Shown: in pieces, positions 9,619-19,167 of the stretch
Numbering within the stretch: the first letter of the stretch is position 1
How the letters are laid out: each line of letters opens with the position of its first letter
Source: Vibrio sonorensis
Lineage (GTDB): Bacteria > Pseudomonadota > Gammaproteobacteria > Enterobacterales > Vibrionaceae
DNA: 64,000 nt
Direction: 5' to 3'
NCBI RefSeq assembly: GCF_001854765.1
Contig: NZ_LJJE01000063.1
Coordinates: 124,001 to 188,000, forward strand
Position numbers and translations under genes: made by a program
The notes under the pieces: model-generated
The model's database searches: none
What the model saw: only the letters and a program-made list of their open reading frames with translations
What the model was told of the DNA's origin: nothing

Positions 9619-10241
9619 TCAGATTTCTTTTCGCAATCCAACAACAGAAAGCTGCATAGGTACAAATCCCGTAAGGGACTCTATGCGAATAAGCCATGCC
9701 TCAATGTTTGGGTAGTCTAGCAAACTCACGCCACCTTCAGGTGCGAGCTTGATGTAACTGTACAAGGCGAGGTCGGCAATAGTTGGATTTGTTGCAACCA
9801 TCCACTCTTTGCCAGCCAAATAGCTGTTGAGCTGACCAAGTACTTGATGAGCTTCACTAACCAGTGATTCATTCTCAACTGGACGATTAAATAAGTTGCT
9901 GCCCGCAACTTAGCGATTGAACCTGCTATGCGATGGGCGGCCAATGATAAAAACTGTTCTACGTTTGCTCTTAAAACAGGAGAATTTGGTAGCCAAGTGT
10001 TTTGATCATCATACACGCTAGCTAAATAGACCAAAATGGCATTGGAATCGGCGATAACCGTGTCACCATCGACCAATACAGGGACTTGACCAAAAGGGTT
10101 AAGTGCTAAAAATTCTGCTTGTCGGTGTTCACCTGCGGGTAGATCGACGGTTACAAGCTCATACTCTAAATTAAGAAAACTTAATAACATATGTACGCGA
10201 TGAGCGTGGCCTGAGAGGGGGTGCCAGTATAATTTAATCAT
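9619..10241 (-). pseudogene. Glutathione S-transferase family protein, frameshifted
   Basis: A GST gene whose two halves are in different frames. The N-terminal thioredoxin-like half ([16 protein letters not shown], the cis-proline in QVPVLVDG, glutathione-contact DSNAI) reads from 10241 to about 9904. The all-alpha C-terminal half ([11 protein letters not shown] through [22 protein letters not shown] to the stop at 9619) continues in the next frame. Adding one base to the GGG run (minus strand) at 9902-9904 gives one 207-residue protein, the usual GST length. Sequencing error and real inactivation both fit; the clean second half argues for error. It is divergent from a LysR gene that may regulate it. 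Confidence 0.85.
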
Positions 10242-10310
10242 GTTAACTCCTAACTGCTTGTCTGCTTTACATTTAAGAACAGCTTGCCAAGAAGAAAAAC
10301 CCAGTTAACA

Positions 10311-10327
10311 TGGAATAATAATTTCCA
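10311..10327. promoter_or_regulatory. Candidate operator dyad between GST and LysR genes
   Basis: Inverted repeat TGGAA (10311-10315) and TTCCA (10323-10327) with 7 bases between, in the divergent promoter region 16 bases before the LysR start. The position suits autoregulation, but no binding evidence exists. Confidence 0.3.
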
Positions 10328-10342
10328 CTGCGTTGATAATCT

Positions 10343-11239
10343 ATGGATACTATTGATGGAATGAGAACAGTTGTCGCCGTGATTGAAACGGGCTCATTTA
10401 CAGCGGCCTCGGAGCGGTTAGGGATCTCTAAATCGTTAACTTCCAAATACGTAAATCGGGTAGAAGAGCAGTTGGGTGTAAAGCTGTTTCATCGAACGAC
10501 TCGCAAGCTTACCGTTAATCAAGCTGGTCAAGAGTATTACCTTCACGCACAACAGATTTTGGCAAACACAGATAGGCTTTATCACCAACTTCACTATAGT
10601 AACAAAGAAGCGTCAGGCCCTTTGCGTGTCACCGCGTCTCAGGGGTTTGCAGAAGAGCTATTAAGCCCTGTTTTACCTGAATTTCACAAGCGCTATCCAG
10701 ATATTCAAATCGACATGATTGTTACCAACCAAAAACTTGATTTGGTGGAGCATGCGATAGATATTGCGTTTCGAGCTAGCGAACTAGAGGACTCGAACTT
10801 TCGATACCGAAGGATCATGTCACTGCAAAGTTCGGTGTATGCGGCCCCAAAGCTCCTTGAGCAATATGAAGGCGAGTTAGACGCGGCTCAATTACCTTGT
10901 TTAATTGATACCAATATCCACTCAACCGCACGTTGGCCATTAGAAATCTCTTCTAGCACAAGTGCCAATACAAGCAGCCTTGCAGTAAATACGGTATTTA
11001 AAAGCAATAGCCCAAACTTAATTAGAAAACTAACGCTCTCTGCAATGGGAGCGAGTTATCAGCCCGATATTCTCGTAAAACCCTATGTTGAAAAGGGCCT
11101 ACTACAAAAGCTAGATATCGGCTTTAAGCCGCTTAACTACCCGTTAAACGCCCTATATCGCGGTGGAGACTTCCAGCCACAGCGCGTAAGAGTATTACTA
11201 GATTTTGTTATCGCAAAGCTTGGTACGGAAAGTTTGTAG
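10343..11239 (+). CDS. LysR-family transcriptional regulator
   Basis: LysR-type regulator of 298 residues, CrgA/AaeR-like. The helix-turn-helix spans about residues 6-62 (VVAVIETGSFTAASERLGISKSLTSKYVNRVEEQL, then LFHRTTRKLTV), followed by the effector domain beginning at GPLRVTASQGFAEELLSPVLPEF. It is divergent from the glutathione transferase gene with about 100 bases between starts, the classical arrangement for LysR control of a neighbour. The effector is unknown. Confidence 0.87.
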   Translation: MDTIDGMRTVVAVIETGSFTAASERLGISKSLTSKYVNRVEEQLGVKLFHRTTRKLTVNQAGQEYYLHAQQILANTDRLYHQLHYSNKEASGPLRVTASQGFAEELLSPVLPEFHKRYPDIQIDMIVTNQKLDLVEHAIDIAFRASELEDSNFRYRRIMSLQSSVYAAPKLLEQYEGELDAAQLPCLIDTNIHSTARWPLEISSSTSANTSSLAVNTVFKSNSPNLIRKLTLSAMGASYQPDILVKPYVEKGLLQKLDIGFKPLNYPLNALYRGGDFQPQRVRVLLDFVIAKLGTESL

Positions 11240-11403
11240 ACATGGGGCGGGACATAAAATGGTGAGTTAGGGCCAAACTAAAGGAAAAAATCGAAGCTAT
11301 TGATATAGGCACTGTGAATAAGAAACACTGACAATCCTTAATATCGCCTAATACCGTGTAAACTACAACGCGATTTGAAGATGTAATATAGGAATTAAAC
11401 CGA

Positions 11404-11703
11404 ATGCGTAAAACAGATAAGAAGATAGAAAACCAGATTAGAGAAGTGTTGACCGAGGTTTGTGAGGACACATTAAAAAGCTACGATGGTTTTCTCTGGG
11501 TGACTCATACGGTTAAATACTCTTCTTTTCCAGAAAGCTTAAACATCATCTGCGTATTTGAAACAGTTCAAGATAGAGCCAAATTTTTATCAGGGGAAGG
11601 CCCGTATCACGTCTCCATCGTTATCCAAAAGGCGTTCGAAAAGGTTGGGGTTCAACTAAAGAAAGTTGATAAGCAGATTAGTTACGATGTAAAAACAGGT
11701 TAG
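11404..11703 (+). CDS. Conserved small protein of unknown function
   Basis: A 99-residue soluble, highly charged protein with no signal peptide or membrane segment. The N-terminal MRKTDKKIENQIREVLTEVCEDTL region is helical; the middle (GFLWVTHTVKYSSFPESLNIICVFET) looks like beta strands. I recognise the general sequence type from other vibrios and related marine bacteria, where it is uncharacterised and sometimes mislabelled as a Fis-family regulator; no helix-turn-helix is apparent here. It appears monocistronic, with A-rich sequence before the ATG and no strong Shine-Dalgarno. Confidence 0.65.
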   Translation: MRKTDKKIENQIREVLTEVCEDTLKSYDGFLWVTHTVKYSSFPESLNIICVFETVQDRAKFLSGEGPYHVSIVIQKAFEKVGVQLKKVDKQISYDVKTG

Positions 11704-11844
11704 CAGCGCCTTGCCCACAAGGTCTGTTCGTGAAATGTGGCTTAACAGAAAATTGTCCGATCAGGTAGAAACTCATACCGATTAACATGAAATGGCCACC
11801 TAAATGGTGACCATCTCACTCGTATACGGTTATGTACTCCTGGT

Positions 11845-13986
11845 TCAACGTTCCATCAAAGTAAAGCGCGATAGAATGCGTTCTAATGCTTTAGCCTGAT
11901 GAGCTAATTGCTCTGCCGCCGCCGCACTTTGGTGTGCGATACCACTGTTTTGCTGTGTTACTGTATCTATATCTGAGATCCCTTTATTAATCTCTTCCGC
12001 ACCAATTGCCTGCTCTCGACAGGCGCTGGCAATTTCTGAAACAAGTTCAGTGGTCTGATTAATGCTATCAAAAATCTCTTCCAAGCTCTGGGCCGTTTCT
12101 TTTGCAATATGGCTGCCATTGGCCGTCTTATCCACTGAGCTGGCAATGAGTTTTGAAGTCTGTTCTGCCGCTTCACTACTGCGAGCCGCTAACGCTCGTA
12201 CCTCATCGGCAACAACGGCAAATCCGCGACCTTGCTCGCCAGCACGAGCAGCCTCAATAGCTGCGTTGAGCGCTAATAGGTTAGTCTGCTCTGCAATGTC
12301 ATCGATTGTGCTCACAAACGACGAAATGCTTTCACTGGCGTCTGAAATTTCATCCATAGCTTGGACCATATCAGACATTTGCGATTTACCTGTGTCTACT
12401 GCGCTGCGAGCACTAACGGTTAAACTTTGAGCTTGCTCTGCATTGCCTGCATTGCTGCTAATTTGTGTTACCAGTTGATTTAATGAGGCTGAGATGTTCT
12501 CTAAACTTTGGGCTTGTTGGGATGAACCTTCTGAAAGACTATGGCTTGTTTCTGAGACACTTCCACTGCCTTGGGTTATTTCGTTACTTACGAGTTGTGT
12601 TTCGGATAGTACTTCATTTAAGTTTTTATTCATCTCTTTTAGAGCCGCACCTAGAATGTCATCATCGGAAGCCAAATTGACCTGATGGTTTAACTCACCA
12701 CCAGAGATACATTTAGCTAAATGAGCTTTGTCACCTAAAGATTTCACCATATTGAGCATTTCAGCATAAATACCCTGTGCTTTTACATTGGACTCGGTAT
12801 CAACATTGAGTTTTCCCAAAGCGACAGATTTAACTATGCCTGCAATAAAGATGGGCTCACCTCCAAGGAGGCTCATAACGTGACGGGTTAGCAAAAGAGC
12901 GACGATGAGCCCCGCGATTATCGCCCCGATCGTTCCGATAGTGGTAACAAGTAACACGGTATTCTGTGTGCTTTCAAGTGAGTCCATTCGAACCGCCATT
13001 AATGCACTTTCCCTATCTTTGAATAGCTTTATCTGTTCGCGGAACTTATCAAAATAGACTTTACCTTTGGCCTGTCCCACGATATCGGCCATGTCATCCA
13101 TGGTTTTGGCGTCGCCAATCTGGCGGCGAAGAGCTATTTGATGCTCGACGACATTGGACATCCAATCATCAATAGTTTGTTTGGTTTCTTTTAGTAGGGT
13201 TACCTGTTGAGGGTTATCTGAGACGGTTTGAGCAAGACCATCAATCTGGGTGTAAAACTGCGACTTTCCTTGATTAAAAGGCTCTAAAAATTCGTCGTGG
13301 CCCGCTAACAGGAATCCTCGCATTCCCGTTTCCATATTAACGGCGGCAAGCACTATTGACTGGGCTTTCCCAAGAACCTTATAAGTGTGTTCTACCCATT
13401 GGTTTAACTCTTTTATTTCTAAAATGTCAGTACTATTTCTCGCTTTAATCTGACGCTGTTCAAGTAGTACTTTCTCGCGCTTAATGAAAGTCGCCATTTG
13501 GCTTCGGAATTTATCAAAGTAAACCTTGCCTTTCGCCTGCTGAATCAAGGCAGCCATATCGTTCATGGTTTGAGCATCACCAATCATTTTGCGCAACTCA
13601 ATGGTAGGTTCGGTCACGTTGAGTTTCCATTGTTCAATCGTGTCGGTGATTTCACGGAGCAAGCGTACCTGATCTGGGTTATCCGATACCGTGTTGGAAA
13701 GCTTACCCACTAGAGTGCCAAATCGCTTACCACCACTATTGTATGGGGCCAAAAAGTCGTCTTGTCCAGCGAGTAGATAACCTCGCATTCCGGTTTCCAT
13801 GTCGACAGCAGCCGCTTCAATACTGGATGCTTCGGCAAGTACGTTATGTGTATGGTTTACCCACTTGAAATTGCTATCAAGAGATTTGACGCTAGAAAAC
13901 ACGGTGGCTGTCACGATCAACATTAGCCCGAGTATCAACGCATAACTCGAAAGCAGTTTTGCTTTGAAGCTAAATACACTACTCAT
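11845..13986 (-). CDS. Methyl-accepting chemotaxis protein with tandem CHASE3 domains
   Basis: A 713-residue chemoreceptor. TM1 is at about 11-32 and TM2 at about 343-367. Between them lie two homologous CHASE3-type sensor domains at about 42-171 and 197-326; each carries METGMRG(Y/F)LLAG, TVSDNP-QV, IGDA-TM-DMA and [12 protein letters not shown] in the same order, at an offset of 155 residues. A HAMP-like region follows, then the MCP signalling domain with [26 protein letters not shown] near residue 545. Single-CHASE3 receptors are common; the doubling makes this protein longer. It has no operon partner. The ligand is unknown. Confidence 0.92.
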   Translation of the reverse strand: MSSVFSFKAKLLSSYALILGLMLIVTATVFSSVKSLDSNFKWVNHTHNVLAEASSIEAAAVDMETGMRGYLLAGQDDFLAPYNSGGKRFGTLVGKLSNTVSDNPDQVRLLREITDTIEQWKLNVTEPTIELRKMIGDAQTMNDMAALIQQAKGKVYFDKFRSQMATFIKREKVLLEQRQIKARNSTDILEIKELNQWVEHTYKVLGKAQSIVLAAVNMETGMRGFLLAGHDEFLEPFNQGKSQFYTQIDGLAQTVSDNPQQVTLLKETKQTIDDWMSNVVEHQIALRRQIGDAKTMDDMADIVGQAKGKVYFDKFREQIKLFKDRESALMAVRMDSLESTQNTVLLVTTIGTIGAIIAGLIVALLLTRHVMSLLGGEPIFIAGIVKSVALGKLNVDTESNVKAQGIYAEMLNMVKSLGDKAHLAKCISGGELNHQVNLASDDDILGAALKEMNKNLNEVLSETQLVSNEITQGSGSVSETSHSLSEGSSQQAQSLENISASLNQLVTQISSNAGNAEQAQSLTVSARSAVDTGKSQMSDMVQAMDEISDASESISSFVSTIDDIAEQTNLLALNAAIEAARAGEQGRGFAVVADEVRALAARSSEAAEQTSKLIASSVDKTANGSHIAKETAQSLEEIFDSINQTTELVSEIASACREQAIGAEEINKGISDIDTVTQQNSGIAHQSAAAAEQLAHQAKALERILSRFTLMER
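13009..13863 (-). repeat. Intragenic duplication of a CHASE3 sensor domain
   Basis: Two homologous segments (residues 42-171 at 13863-13474 and 197-326 at 13398-13009) inside the chemoreceptor gene, visible at protein level and diverged at nucleotide level, hence an old tandem duplication. Confidence 0.85.
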
Positions 13987-14791
13987 ATTTGCCTCTTTAT
14001 TGATGAATTAATAAATTGTAATTTAATGTTAGTAGATGCTTATATTAAGTGTGCTAAAAAGTATGAGTTTTTGGAAAGTAATTTCATAGCAACCGATGTG
14101 GTAGATCGCATCCCACACCCTTGTTCAATCGTTCTAATGGCAATTTTGACAACAAGGGGTTGGTTGACTTTATGCAAAGCCTGCCTTAGTTGCAGCGTAA
14201 GTAAAGTGTAGTTGATGAATGTGCTACTAGTTTCTATAAAGGGATAACTGTGTCAAATGGTACTGTTCGTTGGTTTTATAGCTAATAGTAGTTCAATCTG
14301 CAGTTGCTAATTTATTTTAATTATAAACCCTCTCATCTAATACAAATAACTAAAGGTGACATTAAGTCAAAATTCCCCCAAAGTTATTAGTTGAACTTAC
14401 TATTATTACTGTACTCTATTGTCGTGAAGAACTATTTACAGTTGTATTATTGATGGCTTAGACAAAAACTGACCAAAACTTGTGTGAGTATCTGACATGT
14501 AATCGTATAAAGTGAAATAGTTGAAGTTGCTAATTTATTCAGACAAAAAATGGAACAACTCGTTTTCAGTAAATTGAAAATTCCTTACTAGGTCATGTAG
14601 GCAAAAGTAAATGTCGATATCTACAATGCTACATACACAGAGTTAAATGGATTTTACAACGGAAAATTTAATGATGTGAACACTCTTTTAGGTCGGGCTG
14701 TAGGTGACAAGTAGAACGAGGTTTATAATAATGCACCTATCCAGATGTTATTATTAAATTTGGGGGGTGAAGTGATTTTTAATATATTAAT
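13987..14791. other. AT-rich gap without a convincing gene
   Basis: About 800 bases, markedly AT-rich. An ORF of 61 codons at 14026-14211 has no recognisable similarity or ribosome site. From 14601 to 14714 a 37-codon stretch reads cleanly (VNVDIYNATYTELNGFYNG and onward), but the only in-frame ATG before it (14595) is followed at once by TAG, which suggests a decayed gene remnant. No tRNA, integron site or insertion sequence end was recognised. Confidence 0.45.
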
Positions 14792-15568
14792 ATGAAGGTT
14801 AGATATATAATCATACTATTTATACTACCAGAATTTATCCTTAGTGATTTTCAATATCCTAATTATTACAATAGTGATATTGGTTTGAACTGGTATTGGA
14901 TTGACATTATTTCTTATTTGCCAGCTCAATTTTTTCTTATGTGTTTGGCTTTTATTTTGATATATGAAAACAAAATTGAAATAATATCTCACCATATAAG
15001 TTTAAAGAGTCAGGTTTCAATGTCGTTTTTAATCTCATTTTGTATGTTTTTAACTGTATTTGTATTATATCTATCATACTGTCGATTGTATAACTTAGAC
15101 TTTGACCAACCATCCACTAGAATTATATACTTAGAGTATGGTTCATTATTATTCATGCCAAACATTATATCAATTATATCTCTAATTTTTATTGCCCCTT
15201 TTGTTGAGGAATTTTTCCTTAGGTTATTGTTTATCAATAGGATGATTGACAAGGGGTTTCATGTAATGATACCTGTTGCGACTTCGAGTGTTTTTTTTAG
15301 CATTATTCATGACTTGTCGATTATTGCATTACTTTCTGGCCTGCTATTTGGACTGCTATATGTAATTTATAGAAACATCCTTATCCCGATGCTAATTCAT
15401 TCATTCTATAACTTATTTTCTGTTTTAATGGAAGCTTGTAGGTTTTATTTTTTTGGTCCTTATAGTAATTTTATTATTGAAGTTGACAGCCAATGGATTT
15501 ATATCCTCCTACTAAGTGGTACATTGTTAATTACTATGGTTTCGTTGTATAAGTTGACTAAAAAATGA
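14792..15568 (+). CDS. CPBP-family intramembrane metalloprotease
   Basis: A 258-residue polytopic membrane protein of the CPBP (CAAX protease and bacteriocin-processing) family. The three signature motifs are present in order: EEFFLR (EExxxR), FFSIIHD (FxxxH) and HSFYN (HxxxN/B), each in a hydrophobic helix, so the predicted glutamate-histidine metal site is intact. About seven or eight membrane segments are visible. Bacterial members process peptides or proteins inside the membrane, and some give bacteriocin self-immunity. Codon use is very AT-rich compared with the flanking genes, suggesting horizontal transfer. No good ribosome site precedes the ATG, so the start is uncertain. The substrate is unknown. 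Confidence 0.75.
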   Translation: MKVRYIIILFILPEFILSDFQYPNYYNSDIGLNWYWIDIISYLPAQFFLMCLAFILIYENKIEIISHHISLKSQVSMSFLISFCMFLTVFVLYLSYCRLYNLDFDQPSTRIIYLEYGSLLFMPNIISIISLIFIAPFVEEFFLRLLFINRMIDKGFHVMIPVATSSVFFSIIHDLSIIALLSGLLFGLLYVIYRNILIPMLIHSFYNLFSVLMEACRFYFFGPYSNFIIEVDSQWIYILLLSGTLLITMVSLYKLTKK

Positions 15569-16162
15569 AATCTTCCAGTCTCGCTGTATTATTGTGAAGA
15601 TTTAGTGTTTTTTACAATGTGCATAATTTATTATATTGTTTTTTATAATTATCATCAATCTCTAGTTCAGTTATCTCTGATGATATAAATAAGTAATATG
15701 TTGTTTAAAATTGATTGTAGGATTATATAAAGGAGTTATCTGACCGATAGTCCTTGGGGTGTATGTGGGTTTTAGTAGAAAAACCATATTCTTTACTATT
15801 ACGGTATTGGTCTCGTTTGAAATAAATCTTTAACTTTTTAATTATAAGGTAAATGATGGAGGTTTTCTTGAAAATGGATTTTTTTATTTCTTCTATCTTG
15901 ATGTTTATATTTTATAATTTTTTGTTTGGTTTAGACGGTTTGCTGTCTTTTGTTTTGTCGGTAATTATGGCTTTGTATTTTTCAAAACATAATAAAAGGT
16001 GATGTTTTTAATACTATTTAATTGTTAGAGATGTATTAATAAGTGACGTTGTAATAATCCGGTTTTTATAATTGGATTATTGTTTTATTACGAGGTTTTT
16101 CTACTTTTTCTACTATCTATTTCAAAAGTGATAAAATAAGTTGTTAAAGGTTTTCGATATTG
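15569..16162. other. AT-rich gap containing one tiny ORF
   Basis: About 590 bases of very AT-rich sequence continuing the compositional anomaly of the CPBP gene. Apart from the small hydrophobic ORF at 15853-16002 I see no gene, terminator or mobile-element end. Confidence 0.5.
15853..16002 (+). CDS. Possible small hydrophobic peptide
   Basis: A 49-codon ORF (42 codons if started at the ATG at 15874). The product is a hydrophobic peptide (MDFFISSILMFIFYNFLFGL and onward) ending in the basic tail YFSKHNKR, so one or two membrane helices with a cytoplasmic positive end. A GGAGG at 15858-15862 suits a TTG start at 15868 or the ATG at 15874. It lies on the same strand as the CPBP gene, about 290 bases downstream. 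AT-rich DNA produces such ORFs by chance, so this is only a candidate. Confidence 0.3.
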   Translation: MMEVFLKMDFFISSILMFIFYNFLFGLDGLLSFVLSVIMALYFSKHNKR

Positions 16163-17038
16163 CTATTTCGACTGAAGCCCAGACACAAACTCGACAAAAT
16201 GGCGACGTGTGATGTTGTCTTTATCGTCATTCCAAATAAGGCCGATATCCCAGCTTGAGTGTTCTTCAAAAAGGGGAATTAATCGAATGTTTTTGCGGCT
16301 AATTTCTTCGGAACTGGCGGGTAAAATGGTGTAACCCAAGTTGGCTGATACTAGCGCTAGTAGGGTTAAAATATCATCGGCTTCTTGTCCCGCTTCAAGG
16401 TGGTGGTTGTGATGTAACAGGTACTTGGTGATCTGTCTGTGAAGCCCTTTGCCTCGTTCTGGGTTGAGTTGTAGGTAACGCTGTTTCGATAGTGAATCCC
16501 ACAAGTTGTCTAAATCAATATCGACCTCTTCATGCACTGCGATTACAAGGCTGTCTGAAAACAGCGTTATTGAACGCAGGGGAGGCTGTAGGGTTTCTAG
16601 TCGGTTAAAACTTAGGTGTAAATCACCGGACAAAAGCTTCTCTTGTTGGAGTGAAGAGGGCATATCATTAAGGCTGATGTGGACGTCGGGGTAGCGCCTT
16701 TTAAATTTTGCCGTGATTTCTGGCGCGTGGATATAGGTTGAAATACCAAACCCTATACTTAGGTGGCCTTTTGTTCCTTGAGACAAACGATCGGTATATT
16801 GCGCAAACTGGTTAACGCTTTGCAGCAGTCTTTCAGCTTCTGGCAATAAGTCTTTACCGGATTGAGTTAACACCGCCCCGTATCGACCTCTTTCAAACAG
16901 CTGCAAGTCAATATCGCTCTCTAACCGACGAATCTTTTTGGTTAGTGCCGATTGGGTAATGAAAAGATGCTCAGCGGCAACTCTAAAATTCCCATCTTGT
17001 GCTAGTTGGCAGAAAGCTCTTACTGAATCTATATCCAT
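16163..17038 (-). CDS. LysR-family transcriptional regulator
   Basis: LysR-type regulator, 291 residues, with the helix-turn-helix at residues 3-62 (VRAFCQLAQDGNFRVAAEHLFITQSALTKKIRRLE) and an effector domain beginning around GHLSIGFGISTYIHAPEI. It is divergent from the small ORF and HAD phosphatase that start at 17134, with 95 bases between starts, so these are the likely targets. The ATG is preceded by AAAAGGA. Confidence 0.87.
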   Translation of the reverse strand: MDIDSVRAFCQLAQDGNFRVAAEHLFITQSALTKKIRRLESDIDLQLFERGRYGAVLTQSGKDLLPEAERLLQSVNQFAQYTDRLSQGTKGHLSIGFGISTYIHAPEITAKFKRRYPDVHISLNDMPSSLQQEKLLSGDLHLSFNRLETLQPPLRSITLFSDSLVIAVHEEVDIDLDNLWDSLSKQRYLQLNPERGKGLHRQITKYLLHHNHHLEAGQEADDILTLLALVSANLGYTILPASSEEISRKNIRLIPLFEEHSSWDIGLIWNDDKDNITRRHFVEFVSGLQSK

Positions 17039-17125
17039 TCCTTTTGCTCATTGAATTTGGAATATTGTTCATTATACGGAATGAGTTGGCTTGATTAAAG
17101 TAACATCAGTTTTCGAGCAAAAGGA
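17039..17125. promoter_or_regulatory. Divergent promoter region with mirrored leaders
   Basis: The two divergent genes carry the same 11-base leader GAGCAAAAGGA, at 17039-17049 (minus strand) and 17115-17125 (plus strand), forming a perfect inverted repeat with arms 65 bases apart. Each arm includes its gene's Shine-Dalgarno. The symmetry may reflect duplication of a leader or a regulatory role. Confidence 0.4.
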
Positions 17126-17133
17126 ACAGCAAA

Positions 17134-17370
17134 ATGAAAGGCCAATATGTGTTTATCAATATCGATGGGGTCGTGATGCCGCAACTGCTAGATAGTGAAG
17201 AAGCAGGAACGGTACTACGGAGCGTGTTAAAACAAAATGCGATTGTACTGCCAGTAGTGTGTAGAGCCAGTAATAACCAAGACGCGTTAGCCATTTATAA
17301 AGAAAAGGTTGTCGGTAATCTCGAAATGATCGAACTCTCTACTAAAAAGGAAGCGGTACATGTCCAATAA
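17134..17370 (+). CDS. Small protein of unknown function upstream of HAD phosphatase
   Basis: A 78-residue soluble protein. AAGGAA lies 7 bases before the ATG, and its 3' end overlaps the start of the HAD gene by 11 bases, so it is a real, coupled gene. The N-terminus (YVFINIDGVVMPQLLDSEEAGTVLRS) resembles the first strand and loop of a HAD phosphatase (DGVV) without the catalytic DxD; the rest matches nothing I recognise. It might be a partner or a truncated relative of the downstream enzyme. Confidence 0.6.
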   Translation: MKGQYVFINIDGVVMPQLLDSEEAGTVLRSVLKQNAIVLPVVCRASNNQDALAIYKEKVVGNLEMIELSTKKEAVHVQ

Positions 17371-18013
17371 ATACTCGGCAGTAATTTTTGATTTGGATGG
17401 AACCTTAATCGATTCAAGAAAGGTCATTGAACAGGCTTGGAGATATGGTGCAAGCATCGTTGGGCAAACCATCGCAGACGAGGAAATGGAAAAGCACGTA
17501 CATGGGAGAAGCGCCGAATATACTATGAGCCACTTTTTTGGGCACCTCAAAGCAGAGGTTATTGCGGATATCAAAACAGAGGTGAACAATTTTGAAGAGC
17601 AAGCACATTCCGATTTAATCGCTGGTAGCAAAGAGTTTCTACTGAAGCTTAAACGCGCCAATATCAAGGTAGGTTTGTGTACTGGAAGCTGGCGAGAAAG
17701 AGTGGGTTTTGTTTTTGCTCAGCACAACTTTGCTCCTTTGTTCGATGTCGTAATCACTCGGGAAGATGTCGAACAAGGCAAACCAGACCCAGCGGGATTT
17801 TTGAAGTGTGCCAATCTACTTGGTGTGCCAATCGAATCTTGCTTACTGTTTGAAGATTCCACAAGTGGTATTCAAGCAGCGTTATCCAGTGGCGCAGATT
17901 GTATTGCGATAGGTGCTCAAAAGGAGGAGTTGTCTGAAAAGCTGTTGAAAGAGATCCCTCATTTTTTGCAGCTCGATGTTGTTCTCAATTCAAATGAGAT
18001 TGAAGTGCTTTGA
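17360..18013 (+). CDS. HAD-family hydrolase (phosphoglycolate phosphatase/beta-phosphoglucomutase-like)
   Basis: HAD superfamily subfamily IA phosphatase, 217 residues. Motif I DLDGTLID has the nucleophile aspartate and acid/base aspartate, motif II is the threonine in LCTGSWRERV, motif III the lysine in EQGKPDPAGF, and motif IV FEDSTSGIQAA. The helical cap domain is at about residues 18-85. Likely substrates are small sugar phosphates; specificity cannot be read from the sequence. The ATG has AAGGAAG 6 bases upstream and overlaps the preceding small gene. Both are probably controlled by the divergent LysR regulator. Confidence 0.88.
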   Translation: MSNKYSAVIFDLDGTLIDSRKVIEQAWRYGASIVGQTIADEEMEKHVHGRSAEYTMSHFFGHLKAEVIADIKTEVNNFEEQAHSDLIAGSKEFLLKLKRANIKVGLCTGSWRERVGFVFAQHNFAPLFDVVITREDVEQGKPDPAGFLKCANLLGVPIESCLLFEDSTSGIQAALSSGADCIAIGAQKEELSEKLLKEIPHFLQLDVVLNSNEIEVL

Positions 18014-18120
18014 TGTCTTTTTTAAAGCTGATTTAGCCATCGATAGTGCTTGTTTTTTAGTGTTGCTCAATGGGGTGAACACCGTGTTCGGGTACTATCC
18101 ATGGTGATATAGAATCAGCA

Positions 18121-19083
18121 CTATTTTTTAATCGTGAAACATGGAACGGGTCTCTGGGCGATCAAGCATAATCGAATCTCATCGAGTAACCACATCAGTG
18201 CAGGGTTCTGATGTTTCCTTCGATGCCATGAAATCGATATAGGGGCAGGGCTAATACAAACAGGCAAATTTAGCTCTACTAAGTTGCTGCGCTGGGTAGA
18301 GGCGCGAACAATGGTTTTGGGCAACACTGCTATCAAGCTAGACTGCAATAGTAATTCAATCGCGGCTGAAAAGCTGTTCACCGTCATGGCGACGCGGCGC
18401 TCCAGTCCCAATTCAGATAGCGCAGTGTCGACGGTTCCCGTCGCATCTCCAGTCAAAGAGACAAACAAGTGATCCTGTTTCACAAATTTGTCTAACGTTA
18501 ATTCTGAGCCTGCCAGCTCGTGCCCCTTTTTAACTACGGCGGTAAATTGATTATCAAACAACCACTCTCGGTGGATGTGGGGATGGGGGTTGGTATAGCA
18601 GTCGAACACTAAATCCGCTTCAGCGCTAAGCAGTAACTCTTCGCCATTGCCTTTAAAGGGTATGGCATGAATATTAACTGCGTTGGCGCGGCTTTCGATT
18701 ACGCTGCGTATGTAGGGCCAAAATATATGAGTGATACCGTCGGTGAGGGCGACTCTCAATGTCGTTTCTCGGGTTAGAGGATCGAACTTGGTGTGGGTAA
18801 ACTGCTGCTCTATCTGTTGTAAAGGTTCGCAAATGTTTCTCCATAAAGTGATGGCATGGGGTGTTGGCTCAATACCCCTCCCTTTTTTTACAAACAAGGG
18901 ATCTTGCCATTGATGACGCATCCTAGTCACGGCTTTTGAGACAGAAGGCTGAGTCATATTTAATGTTTGCGCCGCTACGGTTATAGAACGTTCTTGCATG
19001 ATGGCGTTGAAGATAGCGATCAATTTAAGGTCTAGTTTACTCACAAATGCATGCTTAAAAGGAATGGTAACTATATGAAACAT
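18121..19083 (-). CDS. LysR-family transcriptional regulator
   Basis: LysR-type regulator, 320 residues, of the NahR/LeuO-like group, with the helix-turn-helix at about residues 16-75 (DLKLIAIFNAIMQERSITVAAQTLNMTQPSVSKAVTRMR, then PLFVKKGRGIEPT). The first 14 residues precede the usual family start; no Shine-Dalgarno stands before the chosen ATG, so translation may begin slightly downstream. It is divergent from the quinone oxidoreductase-like gene at 19168, 84 bases away, its probable target. Confidence 0.85.
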   Translation of the reverse strand: MFHIVTIPFKHAFVSKLDLKLIAIFNAIMQERSITVAAQTLNMTQPSVSKAVTRMRHQWQDPLFVKKGRGIEPTPHAITLWRNICEPLQQIEQQFTHTKFDPLTRETTLRVALTDGITHIFWPYIRSVIESRANAVNIHAIPFKGNGEELLLSAEADLVFDCYTNPHPHIHREWLFDNQFTAVVKKGHELAGSELTLDKFVKQDHLFVSLTGDATGTVDTALSELGLERRVAMTVNSFSAAIELLLQSSLIAVLPKTIVRASTQRSNLVELNLPVCISPAPISISWHRRKHQNPALMWLLDEIRLCLIAQRPVPCFTIKK

Positions 19084-19167
19084 GCATTAGAGGGTATAGG
19101 TCAAGTGAAACATAATGCATTTATCACTTAGTCACTGTTAAAAAAAGAAATCCAAGAGGAGAACTAT

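Noticed and set aside
14026..14211. 61-codon ORF in the AT-rich gap
   Set aside because: No ribosome site, no recognisable similarity, composition like the surrounding non-coding DNA.
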